Source of the DNA: Phytophthora colocasiae
Lineage: Eukaryota; Oomycota; Peronosporomycetes; Peronosporales; Peronosporaceae
NCBI GenBank assembly: GCA_018806915.1
Contig: JAGKQI010000101.1
Location: forward strand, 434,001 to 498,000
Direction of reading: 5' to 3'
Length of the DNA stretch: 64,000 bases
Numbering within the stretch: position 1 is the stretch's first letter; each line of letters opens with the position of its first letter. This document shows, in pieces, positions 1 through 10,700 of the stretch. The translations under genes were made by a program, and so were the position numbers. The notes under the pieces are model-generated. The model saw only the letters and a program-made list of their open reading frames with translations. It ran no database searches and was not told where the DNA came from.

Positions 1-1176
1 AAGGCGATGGGCACCCAGGTCTGCTTTGTGCACATCGGAGTTCAACGACACAGCATCGTGAAACCACGCAGAAATCAATCAAAGTGAGGCAGGAGCCACA
101 TGAGAACGCAAAACTTACAAAGTTGACCAGCGCAGATCGCACGGAAGAACGAACAAAACGCGATCCGTATTTTGCTTGGTAGACGTTCATGCAGAAACTC
201 TAGAAGTACGAACGCGCGAGGCCAGTAATGCTTCGGCTACAGCCATTTTGCTTAGCACTGTCGCTCTCGGCTCCTACCCTTTTCTCCTGCATTGGCAAAC
301 CGTCACGATAGACAGCAAGTTGTATTTGCTTACGCAATGAAAACAACTTGGACGGCGTTGTCGTTGAACTTGGAATGGACTTAAAAGATGCCCGAATGTA
401 CGAACGTTGATATTTTCTCGCGGTAGCTGGACTGCTACTCCTAACATAAGCCTGGCAGTCCTAATATGTGCCTTTCTACAGTGGATGCCATTTTTTCCAG
501 TAATGCATTCGTATTCTCACTGAGGATTCCCCAGTAATGCTAACGGCTTGCACCAACCGCCTATGGGTCGGATTGTGCAGACACAACCATCCCAATTACT
601 TTGAAGTCGTTTCCCTTTAAATTGCCGTTGATGCTGCCGCATTGAATGCGTCGTCGTGCTGGTTTTACGAGAACATCAGCAAGATAGGTTACCACAACGT
701 AAATTTATTTACTCTCGACTGCAAACTCTCGGTGTAAATGCTAGGCATCGACGTGGAAGTATATATGCTCTTCCTGGAACTATCCCAGTCAATTGAGACT
801 GCAGCCACATACCCAAGCGTATTGCCCTTCAAAGAACACCAAGCACGGGGTGTGAAGTCTTCAATCAAATGCCAGAATGAGATTCTCACCTCTCCCATTC
901 AACAGCAGCCCATCTGTCTGCGTCTAAACATTGTTCCGGCGTCATCATGACTACGTGACGCACACGTACGTGGCCGTCCAACTTGAAGTGGTCTCACTTC
1001 TCTTCTCGTTCGCGGAGGCGAACGAACATGCATTTTTGTTGGGGTTTATCGCTTTTTCGATACGAGTCTGTGTGTACGAGCTCAACTACTAACTTCGTGG
1101 CAATAGTAATATACATGTAGGATACTCACTACGAGTACATGTACGCCGTCGAGGGTGAAATCCCCGGCGCAAGACG
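1..1176. other. Intergenic, no gene supported
   Basis: No convincing coding region is visible. Short ORFs of about 70 codons near 690-950 overlap on opposite strands, have low-complexity composition and resemble no family. On the minus strand an ATG near position 36 opens a frame that runs off the left edge of the window, so a gene start could lie there, but about 12 codons are too few to judge. Confidence 0.4.
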
Positions 1177-2085
1177 TTACCGCAGCTCGAAGCCATCGAA
1201 CTGGAAGCTTTCTAGGCCCTCAAAGGCTGAATCCGCCTCAAGCAATGGCTCAAGGCTCATTTGTTCATGAACATATTCGTCCAGAATCTGCTCGGGTAGT
1301 GGCAGTGGCCTTGCAAACGCATACGCCTCAGCTTCAGCGTAGCTAGCGTTAAAAGCCTCAGCCAATGCAGTGCCGAACTCCTCAGAGGACGCATCTGCAC
1401 GGTTCATGATGACCCAGTGATGTACGTCCTGCTGCGTTGTTGTCGTTGGGAGTCCGGAGTCGCTGGTTACGGATGCCGGTGGCGCTGGGACGCCCACTTC
1501 GTGGTCACCGAGAGAAAAGCTGGCCATATCTGGGTTCATCGCTGCCGTGGCATTGGGCACTACCAGTGGTGAGTCACTCAATGGCGCTGCATGAACAGCA
1601 TCAAGCTGGAGCTCTTCGGCGAGGTCCAGACTCGAGACAAACGCTGCAAAGTCCTGATCGGACAGTACCGTTACACTCGAGGTAACAGCCTCCTCTTGCA
1701 GTTCGTCGTGGTTGTCATTCACGTCCACGGCTGCGAACTGCAGATCCCTCACAATCTTTTTGAGTCCGCGACGGCGGCGTGCGATCTTCTGTCGGTACTT
1801 CTGGCCGTGGGTCATGGCTTGACGCGCCGTCTTGTTGCCCACGTATTTGGCGATGCATTTCCATGGACCGGACGGGAACTTGTCCAGCGCTTCGAGGAAG
1901 CGCAGATGTTCTTCAGGCGTCCAGAGACCACGACCCGACCCGGGCGAGCGAGGCACCAGACCGCCGCGAGTGGCGCCACCGCGGGTTGTCGGGATGCGGA
2001 TCGCTTTGGCGTCAGCCGCACTGGTGTCGTTGGGCGATGCGGCCGTGTGGAAGAGTTGACTGCGGACTTGGTCAGAGATAGCCAT
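1177..2085 (-). CDS. SHAQKYF-type single-repeat MYB transcription factor
   Basis: Predicted nuclear DNA-binding protein of 302 residues. One MYB/SANT repeat lies at about residues 52-100: it begins GLWTPEEHLRFLEALDKF, contains the spaced aromatic residues (W55 and the W of GPWKCIAKYVG), and ends in THGQKYRQK, the local version of the SHAQKYF signature. The SHAQKYF class is expanded in oomycetes and usually binds a single I-box/TATCC-like site; the target here is unknown. A basic tract (RRRRGLKK) follows the repeat. The remaining C-terminal 190 residues are acidic, rich in A, E and S, and look like an activation region. The frame stays open to a TTG 42 bases upstream, but the ATG at 2085-2083 has A at -3 and G at +4 and is the better start. 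Single exon. The family assignment is firm; regulatory targets cannot be read from sequence. Confidence 0.85.
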   Translation of the reverse strand: MAISDQVRSQLFHTAASPNDTSAADAKAIRIPTTRGGATRGGLVPRSPGSGRGLWTPEEHLRFLEALDKFPSGPWKCIAKYVGNKTARQAMTHGQKYRQKIARRRRGLKKIVRDLQFAAVDVNDNHDELQEEAVTSSVTVLSDQDFAAFVSSLDLAEELQLDAVHAAPLSDSPLVVPNATAAMNPDMASFSLGDHEVGVPAPPASVTSDSGLPTTTTQQDVHHWVIMNRADASSEEFGTALAEAFNASYAEAEAYAFARPLPLPEQILDEYVHEQMSLEPLLEADSAFEGLESFQFDGFELR

Positions 2086-3577
2086 CGTGGGCAGTTGGGC
2101 TTGGAGACGTGTCCGGCGTGGTGTCAAATTGCAGAGTGAGCAGACACGACCGTCGCGCGGCGGACGAAGGGCAGGCGCAGAGGGATATGCGCACTTTATA
2201 GTACGGGCTCAGGAGGTGCCGCTGTGAAGAAAATGTTCCGACGGTGTCACTGTCGGCAATGGTCGCGCAAGTCGCTTGCTCACTTGTTTTGATGTAACTT
2301 AAGCGAAAATTCACAGTAACGTTTTGACTTCGTGGAAGTCAGAAATAACTCTCTATAACGTACCTAAGAGGAATATTGAAGGCTATGAAGTCAAAAACGC
2401 TTGGTATCCTTCTTCGTTTAGGTTTCGTGCAAAGTGGGTAGAGGATGTTGAAGACGCAGGGCAAATCGCGCTTGAGGCTGAGATTTTTTAAGGCATGTCA
2501 AAAGGTTTTATCCATCCAACCTGCAGCGTCGAGCCTCAAGGAGAGTCGGAGTTCGACTTCACCTGTACGTTGGTAGGTGCGCTGCAAGTCAAAAGCATAC
2601 ATGCACGAAGTGTCCTACATACATCCAGGAGCGGTGCGGCCGCCCGCAGAGACATTTCGTGGCGCGAGTGTGTTCTCCCTCAATAAGTTCTGCTGCAGCG
2701 TGCAACTTTCTGCTACGTTTAGCTTCAGTGCTCGCATCCCCGGGACGATCTCGGTAACCACGTGGAAAAAGTGAACGGCTTTTGCGGTGCCAATGCCGCT
2801 TCGTAACCAAGTTGGCTGTCGAGCCTCGAGAGGAGACCATGAATGGCTTCTCAGTTAGATAATACCCCAGACAAGCCCCAGACTAGAGAAAATAGTCTGA
2901 GGACATGACGGCAACGAACAGCGCAATCAACATATATTGCTGGATTATCTCTGTTGTCGTTGCCTTTTGTCATCTCGGTGGGGACCGCCCATCTCGTTGC
3001 CGTTTTAGTCGGCACTGACGTTCACTCATCTTAGCGTCTCATCGCTTGAAGGTCTAAACGCTTAGCTTTTGCTACAACCGATACGTGGCGACGTGCTCTC
3101 AATGTATTGGAGGACTTTACAGCAGCAATTGAACCTATTGGCATGCTGTAAGCGAATGAATCACAGAGGTGTACAGCGCAAGACATTGGACGCATCGCTT
3201 CAATATCTCTCTTTGACTTCATGTGAAGTCGTTCTTGCACAACGCATTCTTCCAAGTCAGAATTCTTACGGAGGAATCAACGACGGAATCAAGCGCGTAC
3301 ATCCACTTCCTGCTGCACTGTATTACATTGTATACAGCTTCGTTTTCCCACCGCAAACGTACTAGCAGCCGCCAAATTCAACAACAACAACAGCAGCAGC
3401 AGCAGCAGCAATCTCTTGGCTGCGGGCAGCAAGCATGGCGCAGCGGATACTGACTTCAACTCCCCGAGATTCAGTTGCGAATCTACAGATGGCTAGACAA
3501 TATATTTTTTTGAGGGCAAAAAAATAAGCGTACCCATTCGTACTTAACATTTAAATCAACATCACACCACCCACACA
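2086..3577. other. Intergenic with a small imperfect hairpin
   Basis: No supported gene. An imperfect inverted repeat pairs 2904-2921 with 2951-2973 (cores GGCAACGA and TCGTTGCC, with small bulges) around an AT-rich loop. It could be a degenerate MITE, but there is no clear target duplication. The short ORFs here overlap on both strands and lack ATG starts or homology I recognise. Confidence 0.4.
3379..3411 (+). repeat. CAA/CAG trinucleotide microsatellite
   Basis: Four CAA units are followed by six CAG units and a final CAA, 33 bp in all, about 200 bp upstream of the golgin start. In one frame it would read as a glutamine run, but the surrounding ORF is short and not gene-like, so it is treated as a non-coding microsatellite. 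Confidence 0.85.
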
Positions 3578-3584
3578 CCATTCC
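3578..3584 (+). promoter_or_regulatory. Possible oomycete initiator (CCATTCC)
   Basis: CCATTCC followed by CCACAACC lies 32 bp upstream of the golgin ATG. It resembles the YCATTYY heart of the oomycete initiator element and is at a plausible distance for a short 5' leader. The match is short, so this is only suggestive. Confidence 0.3.
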
Positions 3585-3615
3585 CCACAACCGTTTGTCC
3601 CCCAAGGTTGCAGCC

Positions 3616-6600
3616 ATGCTCAAGAAGAAGGAGAAGCTGGAGCAAATGCGCGAGCTCGGGCGCGGGGGCCTGTCCAAGGGGCTGCACTTCCTGCGTACTG
3701 CAGCCGCCAACTCGTCTATTGAGAATGGGGAGGCCACAACTGCCGCCCCTTCCTCTGAGGCCCAGCAACAACAGGGGGGTACAAATAAGATGACGTACGA
3801 GGAGTTACTTGCGTTGAGTATGAAACTCACACGGCAGAACAAGCTAATGAAGAATCAGTATCAGAAGAACCAGAGCAAACTGGCAGCTGCAGCCACAAGC
3901 GATGCAGATGCACAGGCGCTACGGAGCTTCCTGGAGAAAGAGGTGGGGCTGGATGTGGCCGCTTGCGTCAAGGCTGAAGAAAATAGTAGCCCCGGAGGGT
4001 CTATTGATGTTGAAGCCCTTACAGAGAAATACCGCATCCTATCTGAACTAAAAGACAAGAAATCCCAGGAAACGAAGCCACAGGTAGCTGTGGAGAGCGT
4101 CAACCTGCTGGATCTTTCGCCTGTATCCACAGTTCAAAAGCCTAAAGGATATGAGGATATCGACCTTTTAGGGGATAATAAGATGCCAGTGGAAGACTCA
4201 CAGGTAGACGAAGCTTTGAAGCAGGTAGAGAGGATGAGAGAGCAGCTGAGACAGGGAGCAGAACAGACTCAGGAGCTCGAGAAGAAGCTTCAAGAGCGAG
4301 AAGACCAGCATGAACAGGCCAGGAGAGTTTTACTGCAGGAGAAGCAGGAGGTGGAGCAACAATGGCAGCAAAAATGGGATGAGCAGAGCCAGATCGTGGA
4401 GCAATTGAAACAGCGCGGGCAGGAAAATGACCAAGAGGAGGAGATGCTGCATCTTGCAGAGATGAAGAGAGCACTGGAGGCGAGGATACGGGAGATGTCA
4501 GAAGAACTTGACGCAGCCGCGAAACAGAGAGAAATGAAGCAGAAGGAGGCGGCGGACGCTCTGGAGAAGTTTGTGCAGGAGAAGAAGGAGCTGGCGGACA
4601 AGCTGCAAGAAGCTGAAGCAGCTTCGTCTACTTCGACGGCTCTGGAGAAAGACCTGAAGGAGAAAATGGAGACGGCACTGGAGGCTCAGCGAGCTGAGTT
4701 AGAAACGGCAAAGGCTGACAGCGCACGTCTTCAGGAACAACTAGAAGCACTGCAGGCTGCACCCTCTGGAGTATCTGAGGATGATGTAAAGGAAAGGATT
4801 GCGACCGCTTTGGAAGAGCTCCAAACAGAGTTCGAGACAACGAAGGGCGAAAATGTGCGTCTTCATGAACAAGTTCAAATGTTGAAGGAAGCTTCTTCCT
4901 CTTCACCTAATATTGCAGAGGAGGAAGTAACGAAGGCAGTGGATACAGCACTGGAAGCAAAGCAGTTGGAATTGGAAGGCTTCAAGACTGAGAACACGCG
5001 TCTTCAGGAGCAGCTCGAAGAGTTGCAATCTTCTTCGACTGGTATTTCCGAGGAAGTTGTGAAGGAGAAGGTGGAGGCTGCACTGGGAGAGCAGCAAGTA
5101 GTATTAGAAGCAGCAAAGGCTGAGAACTCGCGTCTCCAGGAACAAGTTGTAACGTTGCAAGCTGCGTCTACCCCATCTGGTGCATCGGAAGATGAGGTAA
5201 AGGAGAAGGTTGCAGCAGCCCAAGAAGCATTGCAGTCAGAGTTGGACACTGCAAAGGCTGAAAATGTTCGTCTACAGGAGCAAATTGAGACGCTGGAGCA
5301 GGCAATATCTTCTACGTCACAGACGGAAGATGCTGAGAAGGCAATTTCTTCGCTGCGTGCCGAAGTTGCTGGCTTGCAAGGTCGACTAGATATCAAGGAA
5401 AGTGAAAGTGACGCATTGCAACAAGAGATTACATCGCTGAAGGAGCAAGTACAAAAGGCTCTAGAGGAGGCCTCTCATATGAAAGCGGATACAGCAGCAG
5501 ATGTTGCTTTGATGCAACAGCTTGAGCACGTTAAGCTAGAGTCGGCAGAGCGTGCGCACGAAATTCAGTCGCTGCAGAAGAAGCTTGATGCTGCTGAAGA
5601 GAGGCTATCCAAGATAAATGGCGAGAGTGAGGCGACGCAAGCGCTAGTCGAGGCATTGAAGGAGGATACGAGTCGTTTGGCAGACCAAGTTGCACAGTTT
5701 GAGCAGATCCAGGCTGCTTCAGAAAAGGAGATCAATGCACTGACTGAAGCAAAGAAGGAGCTTGAAGAACAACAAGAGCAGGCGCGTGAAGCGAAGGCAA
5801 CACTGGAGAAGCAGCTGGAAGAGGAACGTGCGTACTGGACCTCCAAGCTCGAGAACCTTATTACCGACAGTGATGCAGCCAATTCTAAGGTTGAAACGTT
5901 GGAAGCAGAGTTGCGTGGAAAAGAGAAGCAAGTGACGAAGATGTCGGCGTCTCAGACTTCCATGACGTCCGAACTCATGGAGTTGCAGAAGCAGGTGAGT
6001 AGCATGCGTGAAGATTTGGCTATGGCTGCTGAGGGTCTCGAAGCGCATGCCACGAAGGCAGAGGAGAACGAGCGTCGATACATTCAGAGTGAGAAGGAGG
6101 CGACGAATCTGAAGAAGGAGCTCGACGAGCTCCGGGAGAAGCACCACGAAAGCTTTGAGATGTTGCGGAAGGAAAAGGAGGCTGAGCTGGAGCGCGTTCA
6201 CACTGAGCGACGAACGCTGATGGCTGAGAAGAAGGACCTCTCGCGCGAAAAGGACGAACTTCAGGGACGCTGCAAGACCTTGCAACGTGAGTTGGAAGCT
6301 GCTCGGAAACATGGAGAGGAGCTGGAGACGTCTCTGAGTGAACAAACGTCCCAAGTGGGCAATCTGAGTGTGGATCTGGCTGAAACTAAGAAGGCGCTTT
6401 CGGATCGCATGGCACTCGCCACAAGGTTGCAGACTGAGAATATGGGTATGGCTGGTAAACTGGCAGAGCAGGTGGCCCTCATTGAGGGTGCGCTGCGTGA
6501 TGCTGCGAATAGTAAGTCTGCCCAGCAGGAAATGGAGGCACAGGTCCAGGCCGCCAAGGCTGATGTACAACGTATGAAGCAGAGCGAGATCCAAGCTAAA

Positions 6601-7482
6601 CAGGATTTGGAGAACATGCAGCGGGAGATGGTGAAGCAAGAAGAAAAATTCCAACATGAGCGCGAGGATGCCAAACAGGCGCTGCGAACTGCTGTTGAAA
6701 ACGAAAAGCACAACTTCAAGCGTGAACTGGATCGTCTCGAGGCCGAAAGTAAGCACAAGTCGAAGCTGGCACTGCAGGCGGTGCTAGAGAAGGAGAAGGA
6801 GATCGCGCGGTTGAGTGCGCGTCTGAATGAGCTGGAAGAAGATGTGCGCTCGGGTGGTGCAGACAACCGCAAAATCCTCGAGTTTGCCCAGTTGCAAGCA
6901 AAACGCGAGGCTGAACAGCGGGAACAGACATCACAGATGCAGGCGCTTCAACAACAGCTTGAGGAAGCCCAACGCGAAATCCAGGAGTTGAGGGAGGACA
7001 AGCGTAGTCACGCCGAGGAGTTAACGGCGATGCTGCAGAACCAGCGGCGTGATGGCGTCAACATGGAGTATCTGAAGAATGTAGTCGTTCAGTACATGTC
7101 CTTCCGCCCCGGGTCTTCACAGCAGGCGCGGTTGGTGCCAGTTCTCACGACGTTGCTTCAATTCACAGCTGCCGACATCAAGGAGATCAAGCTCGCAGCG
7201 CGTCGTGGCAACAGCTGGACTTCGTGGGGAAGCAGTGACTCCGGTCTTGACTACAAACCCATTGTTGTCGGTGCAGGTCATCGCCATCCAATGGCACCAC
7301 CTTCTTCAGCACAAGACAATGGACGAAGGTCTCCGCTAAGTAGGCAGGGCTCCGCACCTGCTCCTCGAGTTTCTCCACCTCCCGAGACACATCCAGATTC
7401 TTCTCGAGCGTCCAGTTTCTTCTTGCCGAATGGTGGCAACGACGAACCTGCGGATCCGTCAGCTGAGAGTGCTGACTTTTAA
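3616..7482 (+). CDS. Long coiled-coil golgin with C-terminal GRIP domain
   Basis: Predicted peripheral Golgi tether, 1288 residues, single exon. Almost the whole protein is heptad-rich coiled coil (K, E, Q, L and A dominate). A GRIP domain lies at about residues 1145-1195, including MEYLKNVVVQYMSF, where the tyrosine of EYLK corresponds to the residue that GRIP domains use to bind Arl1-GTP at the trans-Golgi network. A Ser/Pro-rich tail of about 90 residues follows. Residues about 345-565 contain five tandem units of 43-48 residues with the pattern (S/P)SG-S-E-x-V-KEKV-x-x-AL...LE-x-AKAEN-x-RLQEQ. The frame opens at a TTG, but the first ATG (3616, G at -3) is taken as the start. It faces the PH/PDZ gene 3' to 3' with a 231-bp gap. 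Function follows from family knowledge of GRIP golgins in vesicle tethering; the interacting GTPase is inferred. Confidence 0.88.
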   Translation: MLKKKEKLEQMRELGRGGLSKGLHFLRTAAANSSIENGEATTAAPSSEAQQQQGGTNKMTYEELLALSMKLTRQNKLMKNQYQKNQSKLAAAATSDADAQALRSFLEKEVGLDVAACVKAEENSSPGGSIDVEALTEKYRILSELKDKKSQETKPQVAVESVNLLDLSPVSTVQKPKGYEDIDLLGDNKMPVEDSQVDEALKQVERMREQLRQGAEQTQELEKKLQEREDQHEQARRVLLQEKQEVEQQWQQKWDEQSQIVEQLKQRGQENDQEEEMLHLAEMKRALEARIREMSEELDAAAKQREMKQKEAADALEKFVQEKKELADKLQEAEAASSTSTALEKDLKEKMETALEAQRAELETAKADSARLQEQLEALQAAPSGVSEDDVKERIATALEELQTEFETTKGENVRLHEQVQMLKEASSSSPNIAEEEVTKAVDTALEAKQLELEGFKTENTRLQEQLEELQSSSTGISEEVVKEKVEAALGEQQVVLEAAKAENSRLQEQVVTLQAASTPSGASEDEVKEKVAAAQEALQSELDTAKAENVRLQEQIETLEQAISSTSQTEDAEKAISSLRAEVAGLQGRLDIKESESDALQQEITSLKEQVQKALEEASHMKADTAADVALMQQLEHVKLESAERAHEIQSLQKKLDAAEERLSKINGESEATQALVEALKEDTSRLADQVAQFEQIQAASEKEINALTEAKKELEEQQEQAREAKATLEKQLEEERAYWTSKLENLITDSDAANSKVETLEAELRGKEKQVTKMSASQTSMTSELMELQKQVSSMREDLAMAAEGLEAHATKAEENERRYIQSEKEATNLKKELDELREKHHESFEMLRKEKEAELERVHTERRTLMAEKKDLSREKDELQGRCKTLQRELEAARKHGEELETSLSEQTSQVGNLSVDLAETKKALSDRMALATRLQTENMGMAGKLAEQVALIEGALRDAANSKSAQQEMEAQVQAAKADVQRMKQSEIQAKQDLENMQREMVKQEEKFQHEREDAKQALRTAVENEKHNFKRELDRLEAESKHKSKLALQAVLEKEKEIARLSARLNELEEDVRSGGADNRKILEFAQLQAKREAEQREQTSQMQALQQQLEEAQREIQELREDKRSHAEELTAMLQNQRRDGVNMEYLKNVVVQYMSFRPGSSQQARLVPVLTTLLQFTAADIKEIKLAARRGNSWTSWGSSDSGLDYKPIVVGAGHRHPMAPPSSAQDNGRRSPLSRQGSAPAPRVSPPPETHPDSSRASSFFLPNGGNDEPADPSAESADF

Positions 7483-7713
7483 GAAAGTAGAAAGAGAGAC
7501 ACCTTGCATCTGCTGATAGTTAGAAGGTCGTGGGGGGAAGCGCTGTAAATGAATGTGGTGCGCTTCAGGTTAAAGTGTGAAAAAGAAACAGATACTTGGA
7601 GAATTCGCGCTGAGCTTACATTCCCATCATGCTCTTGCGATTCATGATCAGCTCGGACGTTCGTCTGTAAAGCAAAAAGCACCATTAGTCAGATACCACA
7701 GAACAGAGAGAAA

Positions 7714-10700
7714 TCAGGCCCAAACGTACTTTCGTGCAGCGTCCTGGCGTGTCATTCTCCGCGTGCGTTCCCCTCCGTGAGCTGAAGGAGCATTAGAACC
7801 CGAACTGGCGGCAGCGATAGCTGCAGACAAAGGTGCAGTAGCCAAGAAGCTTTGGTGGCGAGAAAGCGATGCGATGCGGTTCACACTACCCCAGTATCCC
7901 GTAGCTGCGTTCTTCTTGAGTTCTAACTTGCCGTTGCTACTACACAGCAACCGCATCCATTCCAAGCAGTGGTCTGGCAAAAAAAAACAAAGGTTAGACT
8001 CTTTCCGAGCGTTATTACTGCAAAGGGCTTACCGATGGAGTCGCATTTGACGATCATACGTTCAGGTACTTGAACCACGTCACCAGAACTGGTTTGCGGT
8101 CGTAGAGTAATGACACAAGCAGATTTACAGTTGCCGGTCTCCGCTTCCTCCTTCTCGTTGCAAGCACGAACTTCTACAATATCCTTGGTGGCAAATGACC
8201 CCAGGATATCAGGTTCTTCGTCGTACAAATGCAGCGCGAGAGACATCATGAGCACACGTGAGCTGGTCAGCACGAAATACTTGGGGATCCACTTGCGGCC
8301 GTCCCAGTCCTGAAGATTCGATGAGTAAATGACGGTCGATTCGATCTGCAGACGTAGTAGCTCTTCGTTGTCCTTGTGTGTCGAGAACGTGCTGCCCCGA
8401 CTGATGAACACGCCCGTGCCGAATGTGTCTTCCTTGTTCTTGCCAGACTCCAACTGTCCGTAGGCGCGCTTCACATCCAACAGCGAGTTGCGCCACATAA
8501 CAGCCTCCTGATCCGTGCGTGGGATAATGATCACGCTGGTCTCCGATCCAAGAATGAGTTCCACGGCATTTTCAGGCGAATTGATGTACGCAAACCGCAC
8601 GTCTACAAGCGCGCGACAGTCAATAACACCGTATCGAATAGCGGTCGCCTCATCAGCCAGCACTTCATGTTTGTAAATCGACAGCTCGTAGCCCCATTGC
8701 ATGAAGTACCGTAGTCGGATGCGCTCTTCGTTGGACGTGCGGTAGTACAGCCATCCACTAGAACTGAACTCACTCGTGGAAATTGCGGCGTCCGCAACAG
8801 GTCGCTTCGATGGAACTGTTGGTCCGATGGGCAAGCCACTCGTTTTGAAGAAACTATCGTCACTGTGATCGAAAGTTGAGGTCTTGAGCAGTTCCTTCGG
8901 AAGAATCTGAATGTCACCAAGAGGCGATAACGTTGCGTTGCCCTTCAACGACATTGAGTTCGTACAGCAGTCGTAGATAGCGCTAGCCCATTCATTTAGC
9001 TGCTCCTCCGTATCGAATGCCAACAGGAAAGCATAGAAGTCGCCAATTTGATCCGTGCGTGAGCTCTCCTCAGCCGCCGTGGGGACTGCGAAACTCACTT
9101 CCAACTGGTAGAAATCGGCCTCATCCTTGCTGCGTGTCCACACCTTCGACATTTGCAGGTGGAAAATGCAAGGTAGCGAGATCATCCCAAGCATTCGACC
9201 ACCCTGCTCCGTGTAGAAAATGAGCTGGTGGTTGCGCAAGGAGAAGTAGCGACGGCGGAAAACCTGGTACAAGCGATCCAGCTTCCAGATCCAAGCTTCC
9301 TTAGGTTTTGTACTGGCCCAGTAGTCCGCATGCGGGGCTTTCTTGAGGATCAAATCGCCACAACAGCACATGACCAGCATCCAACGCTTGGCAAGTTTCG
9401 CGCTCTCCGCAACCAATCGCACCTCCTTTTCACCCTTCACTTTGACCACAAAGCTACCCAAGTCTAGACCGTCCGAGTGCACTTCCTCGATTTCTTTGAG
9501 GGAAATTGCGTCGATGGCATCGCCCCACTCGCTCTCGTAATCGCTCTGTGAATCGTAGTACCGGAATACTCCACTAGAGATTGCTGCAAACACTCTCCTG
9601 CCAGCAATTTGAATTTCTCCTCCAATACCAGTGAAGTCATCAGTCAGCATGGCACCAAGACCTGTGGTAGACAACCGCTCCTTGGCAATCCCAGCCGCCG
9701 CAAGACGGTCTGCCTCGTTCGGATCCACGTCTTGACTCGTTATGCTGTTCGATCCTTCAGACTCCGGAATAGTCAGCATTATCCCTGCAGTGTTCAAAGC
9801 AATTCGTTTGGCATCACTGATTGCAGGCGTGCTATCTTCTTCACTGTCTGTTGGTCGATAGTAGTAATCAGACAACCAGATCAGTGCCGATAGCCACGCT
9901 TCCTTTTGCGCGTAGCTCTCTGCAACTAACTACACGAGTAGAACGGCATTAACGGTTAAGCAATGAACATATTAGAACCATTGAGAAAGTAACAGGTCGT
10001 ACCTGCCAGACGGTATCGTTCGTGGTGGTCAGCTGAATCGTAAAGTCGAGGTTCTCCTGGAATCCCGATTCGGCTTCCCTGACATCCTTAATATTGCGGA
10101 GATCCAGCATGCTAGCATACGAGTGCAAGCTTTCTTCCTCCAGTACCTCATACTTGAACAGCATGAGCTGGTTGTCAATGAGAACAAGGAAGCGTGGATG
10201 GTACGCAGTCAGACCCACACTCCGAGGCTTCTTGACGAAGAACCACCCACGTGTGGCCGATTTCAGCGTCACATCCTTGAGACTTCGATACAGTCGTGAC
10301 GACTCCTCAATCTTTGAGTCGATGTACTTGGATGGGTTCGAAATCAAGCGTGAAATCGTCGGGCGTGTCATTGGAGTCTCCGAATGACGAGGGGCGTACG
10401 TTTGGCTGTTACTACGCGACGCACGTCGACTGATAGACGACAGGTCATACTCTTGACCGGTTAACCGCTTGGCCTCCTTGCCAATAGCAATTCCCCACTT
10501 CATCATGACCTCCTGCGCCGCAAAACACATGATAAAAGGACGACGGTACTTCTGTACGGAGCCTTGGACCAGAATCCCCAACTCGAGACGCCACGGCATC
10601 ATTTCCTCCGTGAATCCACCAACAGACGACGAGGTTTCAGAGTTGCTGTCGTCATCAGACACAGTATCATCGGTAACTTGACTTGGCACAATGCTGACGA

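Noticed and set aside
2904..2973. Hairpin upstream of the golgin as a mobile element
   Set aside because: The stem is imperfect, there is no target duplication and no second copy in the window.
3379..3411. CAA/CAG run as a polyglutamine coding tract
   Set aside because: The frame containing it is short, begins without a convincing ATG context and overlaps nothing recognisable.
5719..6756. 345-codon antisense ORF inside the golgin gene
   Set aside because: Its Leu/Phe/His/Arg-rich composition is what the reverse strand of Glu/Lys/Gln coiled-coil codons gives. The sense strand has a clear GRIP domain; the antisense has no motif or good start.
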